Source: Platanthera guangdongensis (Eukaryota > Streptophyta > Magnoliopsida > Asparagales > Orchidaceae). From it: a stretch of DNA of 64,000 nt. Location of the stretch: positions 26,961,940 through 27,025,939 of the forward strand of contig CM077151.1 of the NCBI GenBank assembly GCA_039583875.1. The letters are read 5' to 3'. A model generated the notes under the pieces. The model saw only the letters and a list, made by a program, of their open reading frames with translations. It made no database searches and was not told where the DNA came from. This document shows, in pieces, positions 1-10,484 of the stretch (positions are counted from its first letter, which is position 1; every line of letters begins with the position of its first letter). A program made the translations under genes and the position numbers.

Positions 1-888
1 GCAGCCACATGATGCTGATGTGAATATTAATTATATTTATTATTTTTAAAATTAAATTAAATTAAATTTTCCTTTTATATATATATAAAATATAAACGAT
101 AACTCAAATCTCTGGATCTCTCATCATTCATCAAATGAAGACTTTTTATCATAAGCAATTTATCCCTACAAGTCACAAGATGTTAGCCTGCAATACATTT
201 ATAAAAAGAAAAAATATATATAATAGAAAAAAAAATTAAGTCAATTGATATAAGTACTACAATATTAGCTATATGCAAAAAAATATCTATTAAAGTTTGT
301 GGATATTGAAATTAATAGCAGTGACAAAAGTTAATAATGAGGGTGCATAAATTGATAATGAGGGTGTATAATTTTTTTTGAATGTCATTGAGTTCTAAAA
401 TTTTTAACATGTGGGATCAGTAATCAGTGGGGGTCACTGAGAATTGACTGAGAAATCATCATCCCTCCTCCCTTATGAGTGGTGACTAAGGGGTGATCTC
501 CATGAAGATCAAGCTCTCACTCCGCTATTTTGGAGTATAAACCCTTGATCTCTCTCTAAGAAGGCAGGAGAGAAATAACTATACATTTAGAACATAAATT
601 AATTTTACATATGCTCTTATGCATATATACAAAATGTGTTGATCTTTTTCTTTTTAATTTTATTTCAAGAATGTTATCTATTTTATTATTTTATTGTACA
701 AATTTTAGAATTATTATACTTATTTATTTGTATTAAAATCATAATAATTAATTTAATTCTTATTTTAGTTTTACGTAATAATAAGAAATAATATACTTTT
801 ATTAGAAAAAAATGTTATATAAAAATTTATTTTCTTTCTTGGATGGATTAGGAGCACTGCTGTGACTTGCGAGTCTCTCTTTCTTGGA
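1..888. other. AT-rich spacer, no gene seen
   Basis: Strongly AT-rich sequence with short homopolymer runs. I see no coding frame of useful length, no transposon termini and no RNA gene in it. Confidence 0.6.
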
Positions 889-896
889 TTATTTTA

Positions 897-1241
897 GGGT
901 GCTTCTATCCGCACCGCAGTTTTGGGTATTCGCACCGCACTTTCTCCTAATTTTTTGTGCATTTTGAAAATACGTCTTGTACATGCATTTTTAGAAAAAG
1001 TTTCAACACAAAAGGAATCTTTCGTGTGAAACACTTTTCCTAAAAATACATGTTCTTGGGAAAACAGGTTTCGCGCCTTTTGAAAAAACTTTGTACATAT
1101 TTTTAGAAAAAATCTTGTAGATCTTTCGTGTTGAACACTTTTCCTAAAAATGCATGTACAAGGCGTATTTCCAAAAGACACGAAAAATTAGGAGAAAAGG
1201 CGGTGCTAATAGCCAAAACTGCGGTGCGGATAGCAGCGCCC
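897..1241. mobile_element. Mutator-like MITE with long terminal inverted repeats
   Basis: The two halves are imperfect inverted repeats of each other over nearly the whole 345 bp. The left end reads GGGTGCTTCTATCCGCACCG and the reverse complement of the right end reads GGGCGCTGCTATCCGCACCG. The element is flanked by a perfect 8-bp direct repeat TTATTTTA (889-896 and 1242-1249). The long GGG-starting inverted repeats and 8-bp duplication fit a Mutator-like foldback MITE, although a hAT origin is possible from the 8-bp target site alone. There is no transposase; the small reading frame on the minus strand simply runs through the inverted repeats. Confidence 0.85.
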
Positions 1242-1249
1242 TTATTTTA

Positions 1250-2289
1250 AAAGCAGTGTTATTAGCAAACCTCTCATAAATGCTTGTACATTATATGAAA
1301 ATCCGGCTCATCAATTTTTTTATTTTTCACCAAAAAATTACTACTAACAAACCATCCCAAAACAACCCTCTCCTCAATCCCGCTCGTTTTTCATGCCTCT
1401 TCTCTTGCAGCATGTTGAGGGCTTGGGTTCAAAATGACAGAAGCTGCAACAATGAAAGACTATAACCTTCCCAAAATCTACAGCATTCATGATCAAAAAA
1501 CTCTAGAGAGAAGGTATTGTCAAGCAAAGTTTTCTTTTAACACTTTTTTTTTGGTTTGCTAAGTAACAAGTGCATTTTTAAATAGCCATTTCTGAATTGT
1601 GATTTACTTGTAGTAATAATTTGCTTAAAGGCAAACAAAATTTGCTAATAACACCCCTTTTTTTTCTTAATTCCCTCTCATAAACCTATAAAAAACTGAA
1701 TACCTATAATGATAATTTTGATCAGTTGTTCTAGCAGCCATAGTATTTCAATTAGTAGCTTAAATCAAGTAAAAATGAGTGATTTCAATATCAAACCCAT
1801 TAGTTAACTAATAATTCGTAGGAATCAAGATCTAAGAAAATGAAGAAAAACACCCAGCAAAAAAAAAACGAGAACATAACCATGGCCGCACTATGGGTTT
1901 TTTTTTTTGAATATATTAAAATTACAAAGCAAGATGTAGTGGATTAATTATGGGTTCAATCAGTCCCCACATCTCCAACAACAATATGACAAAACTATAA
2001 ATTGTTTTATTTATAAATATGTAGAATACCATACCTATACTGAATAATTTGTTTCACTGGTGGTCTCTAATTTCTTCCAACCTCAAATCAAATAGGCTAT
2101 CAAATGTGAGACTAAAGTGTGAGTGAAAATGTCAATATCCTCCTAAACATGTAGGATTTAGAGACGAGCCATCAAGCAATTTGCAAAAATAACAGCATAA
2201 AAGGAAGAAGAAAGTATGATTATTTTATCATTGGCAATTCGCGCACACAAAAAAACTCGATAAAAAAAAACAACGTACATTGCACAAAC
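1250..2289. other. AT-rich spacer downstream of OST4
   Basis: No convincing coding sequence. A 61-codon frame near 1280-1465 has no recognisable product and no gene context. The part just below 2395 (to about 2280) probably holds the OST4 3' UTR, because transcription of that gene runs towards lower coordinates. Confidence 0.5.
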
Positions 2290-2395
2290 ACAACATTTCA
2301 GCATTCAGCGGCCGTAGATTGAGCGATGAATCGTGTCAAAGTATATTAAAAAAGGCGCCTCTAATATTATTGCAGTGTTTGGAGATAGCCATGAA

Positions 2396-2509
2396 TCAGT
2401 TTCCCTCGTATTTTGGATCAGCCATCACGTAATGATAGGCAACGACCAGCACGAATATAAAGATTCCGAGGAAATTTGCAAAGAACCCTAGGTCTTGATC
2501 ATCAATCAT
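2396..2509 (-). CDS. OST4: OST4: oligosaccharyltransferase complex subunit 4 (37 aa)
   Basis: This 114-bp frame encodes 37 residues starting [17 protein letters not shown] and ending in MADPKYEGN. That is the length and sequence pattern of plant OST4, the smallest subunit of the oligosaccharyltransferase complex, which N-glycosylates nascent proteins in the ER membrane. The middle (about residues 9-27) is one hydrophobic membrane span, flanked by an acidic N-terminal stretch (residues 3-6, DDQD) and a polar tail. The ATG is preceded directly by TTTGCAG, a good intron acceptor, so a 5' UTR intron probably ends at the start codon; introns there are known in plant OST4 genes. I cannot place the upstream non-coding exon with certainty. 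No stop, frameshift or missing residue is visible, so the gene looks intact. It is too short for ordinary ORF finding. Confidence 0.9.
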   Translation of the reverse strand: MIDDQDLGFFANFLGIFIFVLVVAYHYVMADPKYEGN

Positions 2510-3211
2510 CTGCAAAATAAATAAAATATTATATCAGCTAGCTCATCACGACCCCCTAAAGATAGATCTTAGGCTTGATACCCCTTAAATAAATAAAGGG
2601 TTTTGAGCAAATATAAAATGCAAAGCTCTCTCCTTTTCTCTCGGTGAGGAATGAAAAGTATGAAGGCTACAATTCTGGCCCAGGATTATGTGGGAAGATT
2701 GCATTACAAAGCTTAATTGAAATGATTCAATCAAACTACATATTCCTATATAGGGCCATTTACCGGTCGGTTCCTCTTCTTTAAGTTTGCTAAATTAGAG
2801 GTTGCACCCCTCTTCCCATGTAAGTTTACATTTAATACATCTATGCACAAAAAAGATACTAATCCAGCATCATTCTTTGCTGGCCTGCAGTTGGATACAT
2901 ATACAGAGATATTAATCCAACCCCGGGCCGCAGTACCAATTTCCCAAAGCTGTCCGAATATTCATCTAGCCTTCCCTTACCTTTATTGTATGAGTTTTTA
3001 GTTAAGGTGTATTAAAATCTACAATCAATTTGGTAGGTGCGTCGAAGGAGGCATTGCGTTGTCGAGGCTACACACGTATGTTTATCAACCCGCTAGGTCG
3101 ACGAAAATCGGAATACATTGAGGACCGACGTCGGGGTAGCGAATTGGGAGCGAAGCGGGTATTCTTTCGGCGACGGAAATCGCGGTCGAAAGGAAGCTAG
3201 GTCGGAATAAA
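2510..3211. other. Probable OST4 5' UTR intron and upstream spacer
   Basis: No open frame of note. The segment adjoining 2510 should be the 5' UTR intron of OST4 because of the splice acceptor at the ATG. Its donor and the first exon could not be fixed by eye. Confidence 0.4.
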
Positions 3212-3485
3212 TGTTACCTATAGGGAAAGAGAGAGAGAGGGTAAAAGAAGAAATTACGGAGATAGAAGTCCAAGATTTCATTCCACTTCTGAGATAGCTC
3301 AAAATACAATAGCTAACCGCTTATATAGTTGCCGTGCTCAAAGCGCATAAAAAGTGATACAAGTAATGTAACCCGATACGTCTGGCTAAGCCCACACGCT
3401 ACTAGCACGACGCTCGCGGCGTCGATACACTTGCTACACTGGCGGTCGACCTTCTCCCTCCTCCGCCTCGTCCGCATCCATAACA
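3212..3485 (-). repeat. Probable LTR (solo or 3' LTR) of an LTR retrotransposon
   Basis: Read on the minus strand the block starts TGTTATGGATGCGGACG and ends CCTATAGGTAACA, so it has TG...CA ends. It contains a TATA-like ACTATATAAGCGG about midway. The bases just before its minus-strand start (GGATGAGATT) look like a polypurine tract, closely similar to the one of the element at 7112-9633. I could not find a matching 5-bp target duplication, so it may be a 3' LTR left from a deleted element. No internal protein domains are seen next to it. Confidence 0.45.
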
Positions 3486-3769
3486 AATCTCATCCACGAT
3501 ACTAGTATAGGCTATTTTGAATCCTATGTGAATCAGCAAGGACAACACGGTTGAGACAAGTGGTTGAATTCCGTGAAACCACTCATAGGATTTGGTACAT
3601 ATCTCTTATTGCGCCACTACACTAGTCCATCACTGAATGAAGAAAGGCTAGGTGGCAGTCCTTAAATAATTTCCAAAAAGGGAAGTTTAATTAACCAAGA
3701 CTCAAAAGATCAAATTTCACCTTTCATAAATGACGCAGGAGGGATCTATAGGTGAAGGATTAACGGTGA

Positions 3770-4780
3770 CCTAACCCTACATGTCATGCAACGCTCGACG
3801 AATTAAATCATAATTAGATAATGAAAATAACATCTCACGCAAATAATTCACAGCAAGACAAAATATTTTATTAGGGAAAAACAAGCTCATACTTTCCTTC
3901 GCGTGGAGGGCCAAAGCGAGGGCGCGCGGAGAACCCTGCAAATCACAATATTTATCTAACAAACCACCACAATACAATATACCCAAACAAATATGAAATC
4001 CAATCCAATATAAATATGCTGAAAATAATAATACAATACAACGAGATCTCATCAAATAGTGGGCGATGACCAAGGCACTGAAGAATCCAGAGCCGGAGAT
4101 GCGTGTACGATGATCCGAGGTGGAGCCAACGACGTGGAAATAACGGAGGTGGCCGTCCTTGGTGGCGGAAGATGAAATCAGGCCGGAAATGGATAAATCC
4201 GATATTTTGAGGTCGGATCCGGGCTAGGGAATGATGAACGGGTGGAGGAAATATAAGATCGGGACTGTTTTCGCGAGGCAGTGGTGGTGGGGAAGTGGAT
4301 CCACAGAAGAGGAATGATTTGGGGGGGGGGGGGGTCGGGTTAGGGCTGTAGAGGGTTGGAAAGGCTGCGGTGGTGGCTATGGGACTGGGAGGCTGCTGTA
4401 GTAGGGCCGCCGGACTGGAGCAGGGCAGCAAACAGTGGAGCGGGTGGGGAAAACTTGAGAGAAAGGAGGGTCGGCTGGGTTGCTGGAAGAGGGAACAACC
4501 GGCGGTTGTAGGGATGGAAGACCAGTGGTCAGCAGCCTGCTGGGAGGGGTAAGACTATACTCCAAGAATAGTTAATTTCATTTTTGAATATTTGTGGTGA
4601 ATGAGAATGGATTTTCTGGACAGCAAACACAACAGGCTGTAGGGGGGCTATGGGGGTGGTGGAAGGAGGTTTTACGGTGGGGGAAAAGGAGGTTAGGGTT
4701 AGGGGATACCTTGGGGAGGAAGAAGACCACCTAGGAGTCATCACCTAGGATTCCACGGAGTCGGCACCGTGGTAGGATTG
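3770..4780. other. GC-shifted, C/T-rich block without a defensible gene
   Basis: The base composition changes sharply from the AT-rich surroundings. On the minus strand it is C/T-rich like a leader or LTR R-U5 region. Several overlapping frames (for example 3952-4431, minus, 159 codons, rich in Pro and Ser) have no recognisable domain. It could be the promoter and 5' UTR of OST4, which is transcribed in this direction, or part of an old gypsy LTR. I cannot decide which. Confidence 0.3.
4321..4334. repeat. G14 homopolymer
   Basis: An uninterrupted run of 14 G. Runs like this are unstable and prone to assembly error. Confidence 0.9.
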
Positions 4781-5564
4781 CGGGATTCCGGGAATAAGCT
4801 CTCCAAAATCTGCAATGCCTCAAATCAACCCACTAACATCTAATTTATAATAATAAGAGACTTAGGGCATCCCACCATCGACGACAATGATTGATCGGAG
4901 GCGGGACCACATAAATAAATCAAAATAAAAGGCAAAATAGTGAAATAATATATCAAATCAATTCACAACGCAAATCCAAACACATCTGCGGAGTTCGATC
5001 GTCGATCCAGGCACGCCATATGTGAAAAGTCGCCAAAATCAGTCCCGAATGGGCCAAAAACTCGTCATCCACTGCAAGTTCTCGTTTATGCTCCACGTCA
5101 ATAAATAGGTTTAGCTAAAGCAGTAATAGCATAACAGACAACTTGAACAACACCCTCAGTTTGAAGACGATTAATAAAAATATTGATTATAAACCAGTGC
5201 TAAATAGTTCATACTTGGGTAAACTATGAGATTTCACAATATAATGAAAAAATAATAATTTAAGTCTTCATTAAAAACATTGTGACAACTAAAGATCTCA
5301 TTGGGGGTTAAAAATTGCTCCGTCGATCCATCATAGCATAAAATAATTTAATCAGTAGAACATCAAAAGAACCTACTGGGAGAGAGCGGATGAACGATCA
5401 TGAGAGGTGACCCTTAATTGACCTAGCTTTTCCAATGGCCATTATATTGTAAACAGGTCTCATGAAATTCGGATAGCAACGAATGAGATGTTTTTGAATT
5501 AGAGCTACTTAATTCTTTCATTTGTGCTTTAAGGAATCAACATAACTTGCCATGAAGACTAAAC
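4781..5564. other. Spacer, nothing recognised
   Basis: AT-rich, no coding frame or element ends that I can support. Confidence 0.5.
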
Positions 5565-6277
5565 CACTTATGCTGAGAGGATTCAATATCAAAATCTTGA
5601 AAAATCATTACAGTTCTCTTTATCCTTCTCCTTTTTCTCTCTCAAATTCCATGTTGTGTTCAAATTTTCGCAGGGCATAACATGTCTCGACAACTGTGAT
5701 GGACATTCCATCATAACATGATATTATGGAGTGGCAAACCTCCTAGCTGTCTCTGAACCCCTACCTCTTTTATCACCAAGCGGTCATTTAGGTGCCTTAG
5801 CTGGTGATATGGGTTGTTTCCCACTCAGCAATGGAGTTCATCCCCCATCGTTTCACTGACCGACCTTGAACTTTGTTTGGGGGCATATCTAGTATTAAGA
5901 GTTTGCCTCAATTTGCCTCAATTTGGCACTTATGCTGAGAGGATTCAATATCAAAATCTTGAAAATTCATTACAGTTGCTCTTTATCCTTTTCCTCTCTC
6001 AAATTCCATGTTGTGTTCAAATTTTTGCAGGGCATAACATATCTCGACAACTGTATTGGACTTTCCATCATAACATGATATTATGGTGTGGCAAACCTCC
6101 TAGCTGTCTCTGAACCCCTACCTCTTCTATCACCAAGCGGTCATTTAGGGGCCTTAGCTGGTGATCTGGGTTGTTTCCCACTCGACAATGGAGTTTATCT
6201 CCCATCGTTTCACTGACCGACCTTGATCCTTGTTTGGGGTCAATATCTAGTATTCAGAGTTTGCCTCAATTTGGCAC
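5565..6277 (+). repeat. Tandem duplication, two copies of about 362 bp
   Basis: Copy 1 runs about 5565-5926 and copy 2 about 5927-6277. Both begin CACTTATGCTGAGAGGATTC and share most of their length, including CATTCCATCATAACATGATA-like and CAAACCTCCTAGCTGTCTC blocks, with scattered substitutions and small indels. Copy 1 also has a short internal duplication of TTGCCTCAATT at its end. Neither copy has a long open frame. It may derive from a decayed gene, but I recognise no domain. Confidence 0.85.
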
Positions 6278-7106
6278 CGCTCTCGCAGCCTGCACCAAAA
6301 CAATGCTTTACCCCTAGATGTCCAGTCAATTGATGCACCTCAACGGATTTAAGGAAGAACTAGTTAGCTTTGGGTTCGAGTGGCATTTACCCCCTAACCA
6401 TAACTATCCACTAATTCTTCAACATCAGTCGGTTCAAACCTTCACCCAGTTCACCCAAACTTCATCCTGATCATGGATAGATCATCCAGGTTTGTATCCA
6501 TAAGCAGTGACAATGCCCCAATGTCAGATTTCTACATAGTATGTTTCATTTATCTCCTATCAGAATAGCTTCTTGTGACAATGCCCCAATGTTAAGGTGC
6601 CATCACAAGTCAAGCACAATTCCTTCTTTCTACGTCCTCAAAGTGAACTAAGCTGAGATGAATGAGTATAATCCGAGCGGGTGACATCCAATGTCTGGTT
6701 GCAGCAAGCTCAACTGCTCGTAGATTGATATCAAAGACTCGGATTGCTTTGGGCTGGCTTATTCTGAACGTGGACCGATGGTTAACTAGTAATGGCCAAG
6801 GAAATTGAAGCTTCAAACATTACTAGAGGCCAATATACAGTCCTTGATATCGACGGTGTGACCTCCGATCGAGGTTACTGAATGGAAGAGGGGTGTTGGA
6901 TGCCTCGGGTTTTTACCAGTTAGCTCATGTCAGGTCAATGTGGGTCTGGAGTGCTGAAAACAGCCAATTGTTGCGCCACATCAGTTACCTGATTTCTCCA
7001 AATATTTTTTAATAGTTTGAGGATATGCCCAAATTGATTGGAGTTGCGCATGCTGGTTGAGAATTGCATCCAATAAGAGATTTGATTGGAAGTTACTCCT
7101 ATGGAT
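6278..7106. other. Spacer, host sequence of the 7.1-kb LTR element
   Basis: No gene recognised. An 18-bp string GTGACAATGCCCCAATGT occurs twice, at 6507-6524 and 6575-6592. The sequence resumes after the inserted LTR element at 9634. Confidence 0.5.
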
Positions 7107-7111
7107 GATGG

Positions 7112-7459
7112 TGTTATGGGTCTTAGAATTCTGTCGTAGGAGAGGCCGGAGGTGGAGAAGATGACGGTGGAGGAGAATAACGTGGAGCCTGAACCGCGGC
7201 TGCCTAGGCGGGGAGGAGAGAGTCACTAAGATCTCACAACAAGAGCACAAGAACTAGAACTTCATTTCATTTTTTCATTGATACAAGACTCTTAAGGGTC
7301 TATTTATAAAACCCCAGGGTGGCAAACCAATAATACATGATGACGCATAAAATATTAAAAATACATAAATATTAATAAAATAAGACTTGACTCCTAATAC
7401 GAACTCCATACAACATATAATATGATAAACGGCGAGGGATTCAAAACCGATTTGTAACA
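7112..7459 (-). repeat. 3' LTR of the small LTR element
   Basis: 348 bp, from TGTTATGGGTC to ATTTGTAACA on the plus strand. On the minus strand it holds TTTTATAAATAGACCC, a good TATA box, within the part missing from the 5' LTR. It otherwise aligns with 9384-9633 along its whole length. Confidence 0.85.
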
Positions 7460-7519
7460 TCTCATCCACCCTTTGAAATCGAGCTTGCCCTCAAGCTCAA
7501 ACTCCACGTAGTGACCGGA

Positions 7520-8122
7520 TCATCTGGCAGCTTGATCTCCCGTCAGAACAATGCATGATATCGCGTAGCGATGGCGACGGTGAGTAGCGGAGGCACTGTT
7601 GGAAGGACGAGCGGCGGAAGTAGTGGCTTCGACAAGGTCAGTGGAGTGGCGAGGAGCAGCAGCAACAAGTATGTCGGGGAAGCGGCAACAGACAAAAGGA
7701 ATGGATCTGAAGGCGGAGGTGGCCGGAGGCAGGAACGAGTCTGTCGGGGTCGACAGAGCGGGGGCTGGCGAAGCAAGTGCTGGCAGAAAGGCGGCCACAG
7801 TGTCTGACAACGGTGGCCCAAGGTGGGGCGACACCACCGCGAAAGGTGATGGAGGAAGGGCAATTACCGCTAAGAGCGATGGCACGTCAACAGCCGATGC
7901 AGGTGGTGATTTCACAAGAAGAGGCGGCGGCAAGGGTTGCAACGACAAGGGTGGTAGCTTCGGCGGAAGAGCAACTATCAAATTATCAAGTTTGTGGAAG
8001 AAAGTGGTCATGGCGTCCTGACGACGTGCTTCAGCTTGCCGAAGGTGTGCGTCCCAGGAGATCATCATTTCCTCTATCAAACAGAGGACATCAATCTCTG
8101 CGACACTAAGCTTGTGCTCCAT
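7520..8122 (-). CDS. Gag-like open frame of the small LTR element (200 aa)
   Basis: A 200-codon uninterrupted frame in the sense of the element, lying just before the polypurine tract side. The first 50 residues are polar and charged (…HLRQAEARRQDAMTTFFHKL…), a pattern seen at the start of plant gag proteins. The remainder is rich in Pro, Ala, Ser and Leu. No zinc knuckle or protease motif is visible. It overlaps several frames on the other strand, a by-product of its GC content. I infer a gag-derived protein from position and orientation only; a captured coding fragment is an alternative. Confidence 0.4.
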   Translation of the reverse strand: MEHKLSVAEIDVLCLIEEMMISWDAHLRQAEARRQDAMTTFFHKLDNLIVALPPKLPPLSLQPLPPPLLVKSPPASAVDVPSLLAVIALPPSPFAVVSPHLGPPLSDTVAAFLPALASPAPALSTPTDSFLPPATSAFRSIPFVCCRFPDILVAAAPRHSTDLVEATTSAARPSNSASATHRRHRYAISCIVLTGDQAAR

Positions 8123-8299
8123 AATAATTAATTCAACAAAAGAATTAATTAAGATAATTAAATAAGTTTACCCATGTGGAGTAAAGACTGTGTAGATAAG
8201 GCAGGAAAAGGAAAATAATAATAATAAACTTAAAAGCATGAGAAGATTAAGAGCAGGGCTTGAAATAGACGGAAAACGTGTAATGGAGGTCCGGTGCCT

Positions 8300-8800
8300 C
8301 AGGCAAAATGACATACCGCCGCTTAGTTATTAAAGGCGCAAAACGCACTAAGGCGCAAAGAGGTCCTTGAGCCTAGGCGCAAGGCTCAAGGCGCAGGAGC
8401 GCACCTGACGAAGGCAATGCGCAACCACATCAACTTTAAATAATCAGCATTAACATCATTTCAGCTTCTCGATTAAATTCATCATTTAGTCTACTAATTA
8501 TCATTCATTACTATCATTTATATCTTTTAAAAAATAGAATCAATGTAGTCACTTATCATATCTAAATCTCAACGCACAATTATCTTTCATAAACACTAAA
8601 TCAATAAAAAAATATTGAGTTCTTAAATTATTCTTTTTTATTTTTGAAGAAAAAAATTTACAACAAAAATCTGACTCAGGCGCTCCTTTTGTATTCTAAA
8701 GGCGCAAATAGAGCGCACAGAGACGCAAACCTCTGAGTCTGATGATCCTGGAGCCTTAGACGCGTCTCTAATAACATATAGGCGGCTCGATGAAAATGAT
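8300..8800. mobile_element. Possible nested foldback element (GGCGC-rich inverted ends)
   Basis: The left end has CCGCCGCTTAGTTATTAAAG followed by several GGCGCA motifs. The right end, reversed, reads AGCCGCCTATATGTTATTAG followed by similar GGCGC and GCGC motifs. The ends are imperfect inverted repeats around an AT-rich middle. Exact termini and target duplication could not be fixed, so this is tentative. Confidence 0.4.
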
Positions 8801-9383
8801 AGGCGGAGTTGTGCAGGGGGCTCGAGATCGATGGGAGGGGGCACTGAAGAAGTTGTGGGTTCGATGTGGCAGAGGACTCGATGGGGTGCACGTGCGTAGA
8901 CAGGGGCAGGGGTGCGTGCACAAAAAGTAGATCATTGCAGGCGGAGGATGGCTTGGTGGGTTGGCAGCGTGGAGAAAGATGAAGGTGCGTGCAGAAGAGG
9001 GCTTCATTGACGACTAAAGGTGATGTGGTTGCGGAAAAAACGTTGAGGGTGATGTGCAGGAGAGGGCCTGTAGCTATCGATGGAGGATGAGGTGGGTACA
9101 GAGGGATTCAATGTTGTACAATGGCTCGAGGATGCCAAAGTTGGGCGAGGGAGTTGACGATGCTGGCCGGCACTGGTGTAGAAAACAGGACGACATCTTC
9201 AGCCAAATGAGGGAAGGTGTGTTGTTGAACACGATGAAGTAGAGAGCATAGGTTGGCTTAGGGTGAAGATGTGGTGGCAGCTAGCTACTGGCAAGGTGTT
9301 TGGCTGGAAAAGAGGGCTCAGAGTTGTGAGAATGGAGAGAATCTAGTGTTGATGTGCGAAATGACCGAGGCTCTGATATCAGA

Positions 9384-9633
9384 TGTTATGGATCTTAGAA
9401 TGTTGTCGGAGGAGAGGCCGAAGGTGGAGAAGATGACAGTGAGGGAGGATACTGTGGAGCTGGAACCACGACTGTCCACCAAGATCTCACAACAAGGGGA
9501 CAAGAATTACATGATGCTGTATAAAATATTAAAAATACATAAATATTAATATAATAAGACTAAACTCATAATACGAACTCCATACAACATATAATATGAT
9601 AAACGGCGAAAGATCCGAAAGCGATCCATAACA
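9384..9633 (-). repeat. 5' LTR of the small LTR element, internally deleted
   Basis: 250 bp, starting TGTTATGGATC and ending GATCCATAACA on the plus strand. Compared with its partner it lacks about 98 bp, including the segment with the TATA box, so this copy has probably lost its core promoter. Confidence 0.85.
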
Positions 9634-9638
9634 GATGG

Positions 9639-10484
9639 TCAAACAGTTCTCCAAAAGAAATCATCCGGGCTTTGCCCGACAAAAAAGAAAGATTGAACAA
9701 ATGGATAGATATTTGGATATGTTCGATGGTTGTCACTTAGAGTTGAGCAGCAAGGGTCAAGGGAGTAGTTTGCTTTGAGGAGATAGTAGTTGTGGTAGGA
9801 TTCTGTGTCTTGGATGAACCAGAGATGGATAGATGCACTGATCTGTTGAAGGGATCGTTCGACATCCTCATACCTAAGGGTGTCAACAAGATAAAAGTAT
9901 TAGTGTGTTTCTAGTAACATCGGCGTGAAGGTTGCTATTTGTGAGTGAACAGCGCCCGAGGAGGCTTCGGTTGCATAGATCAGGTTCAGTGGAGTCGGAG
10001 TGGTGGATTGGGAGCGTAGATAAGGGAGTCAGAAAATTCTAGATTATGAGTAGATGAGAGGATTACAAGGATCTAGATTCTTCGTTTGGCGAAGAGAAAG
10101 TTACTGTTGTAGGAGCATGGATACAGGAAGACAAGAACAAATAACACGTACACCGATTTGCTACGAACTTGTTACTGTAACAAAATACTGTGGAGCTTGA
10201 AACTCTGATGTTCATTAAATACAACTTACACAAGTGATTTTACACAAAGTTCCAAACAAAAAACCACAAAAATATCAAAATATAAGAAAATGTAAAAAAA
10301 CATAAATAAATAAAATTATTGCAAGTTGATTATTTACATAAAAATACAAATTCTTATTTTTTTATCATTTTTTGTTTCTATTATTTAGATTGCATATTTC
10401 TCATTATTTATTTTTCTAGCTACCTGAGAATTAGTCAATTGTTACTGTGATGAGGATAAAGATCGACTTGCACAATGACGAGAA
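9639..10484. other. Spacer with a copy of a dispersed AT-rich piece
   Basis: No gene recognised. The segment about 10310-10445 resembles the C-part of the repeats at 15690-16640 (shared ACAAATTCTTAT and GAATTAGTCAATTGTTACTG), which suggests that the duplicated unit on its right was once part of a longer tandem structure. Confidence 0.5.

Larger units (their letters stand above)
7112..9633 (-). mobile_element. Complete small non-autonomous LTR retrotransposon
   Basis: A 2522-bp element on the minus strand, flanked by a perfect 5-bp target duplication GATGG (7107-7111 and 9634-9638). The LTRs are 9384-9633 (5' in element sense) and 7112-7459 (3'), and both have TG...CA ends. A sequence resembling the tRNA-iMet primer site (GATATCAGAGCC) follows the 5' LTR at about 9367-9383. 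A polypurine tract AAAGGGTGGATGAGA precedes the 3' LTR (about 7460-7474). Between them is one gag-like frame and no protease, integrase or reverse transcriptase, so the element would depend on enzymes from a partner. An imperfect inverted-repeat element appears to be nested near 8300-8800. Confidence 0.88.

Noticed and set aside
7543..8109. Plus-strand frames of 78-140 codons opposite the gag-like frame
   Set aside because: Antisense shadows of the GC-rich gag-like frame; no promoter or domain.
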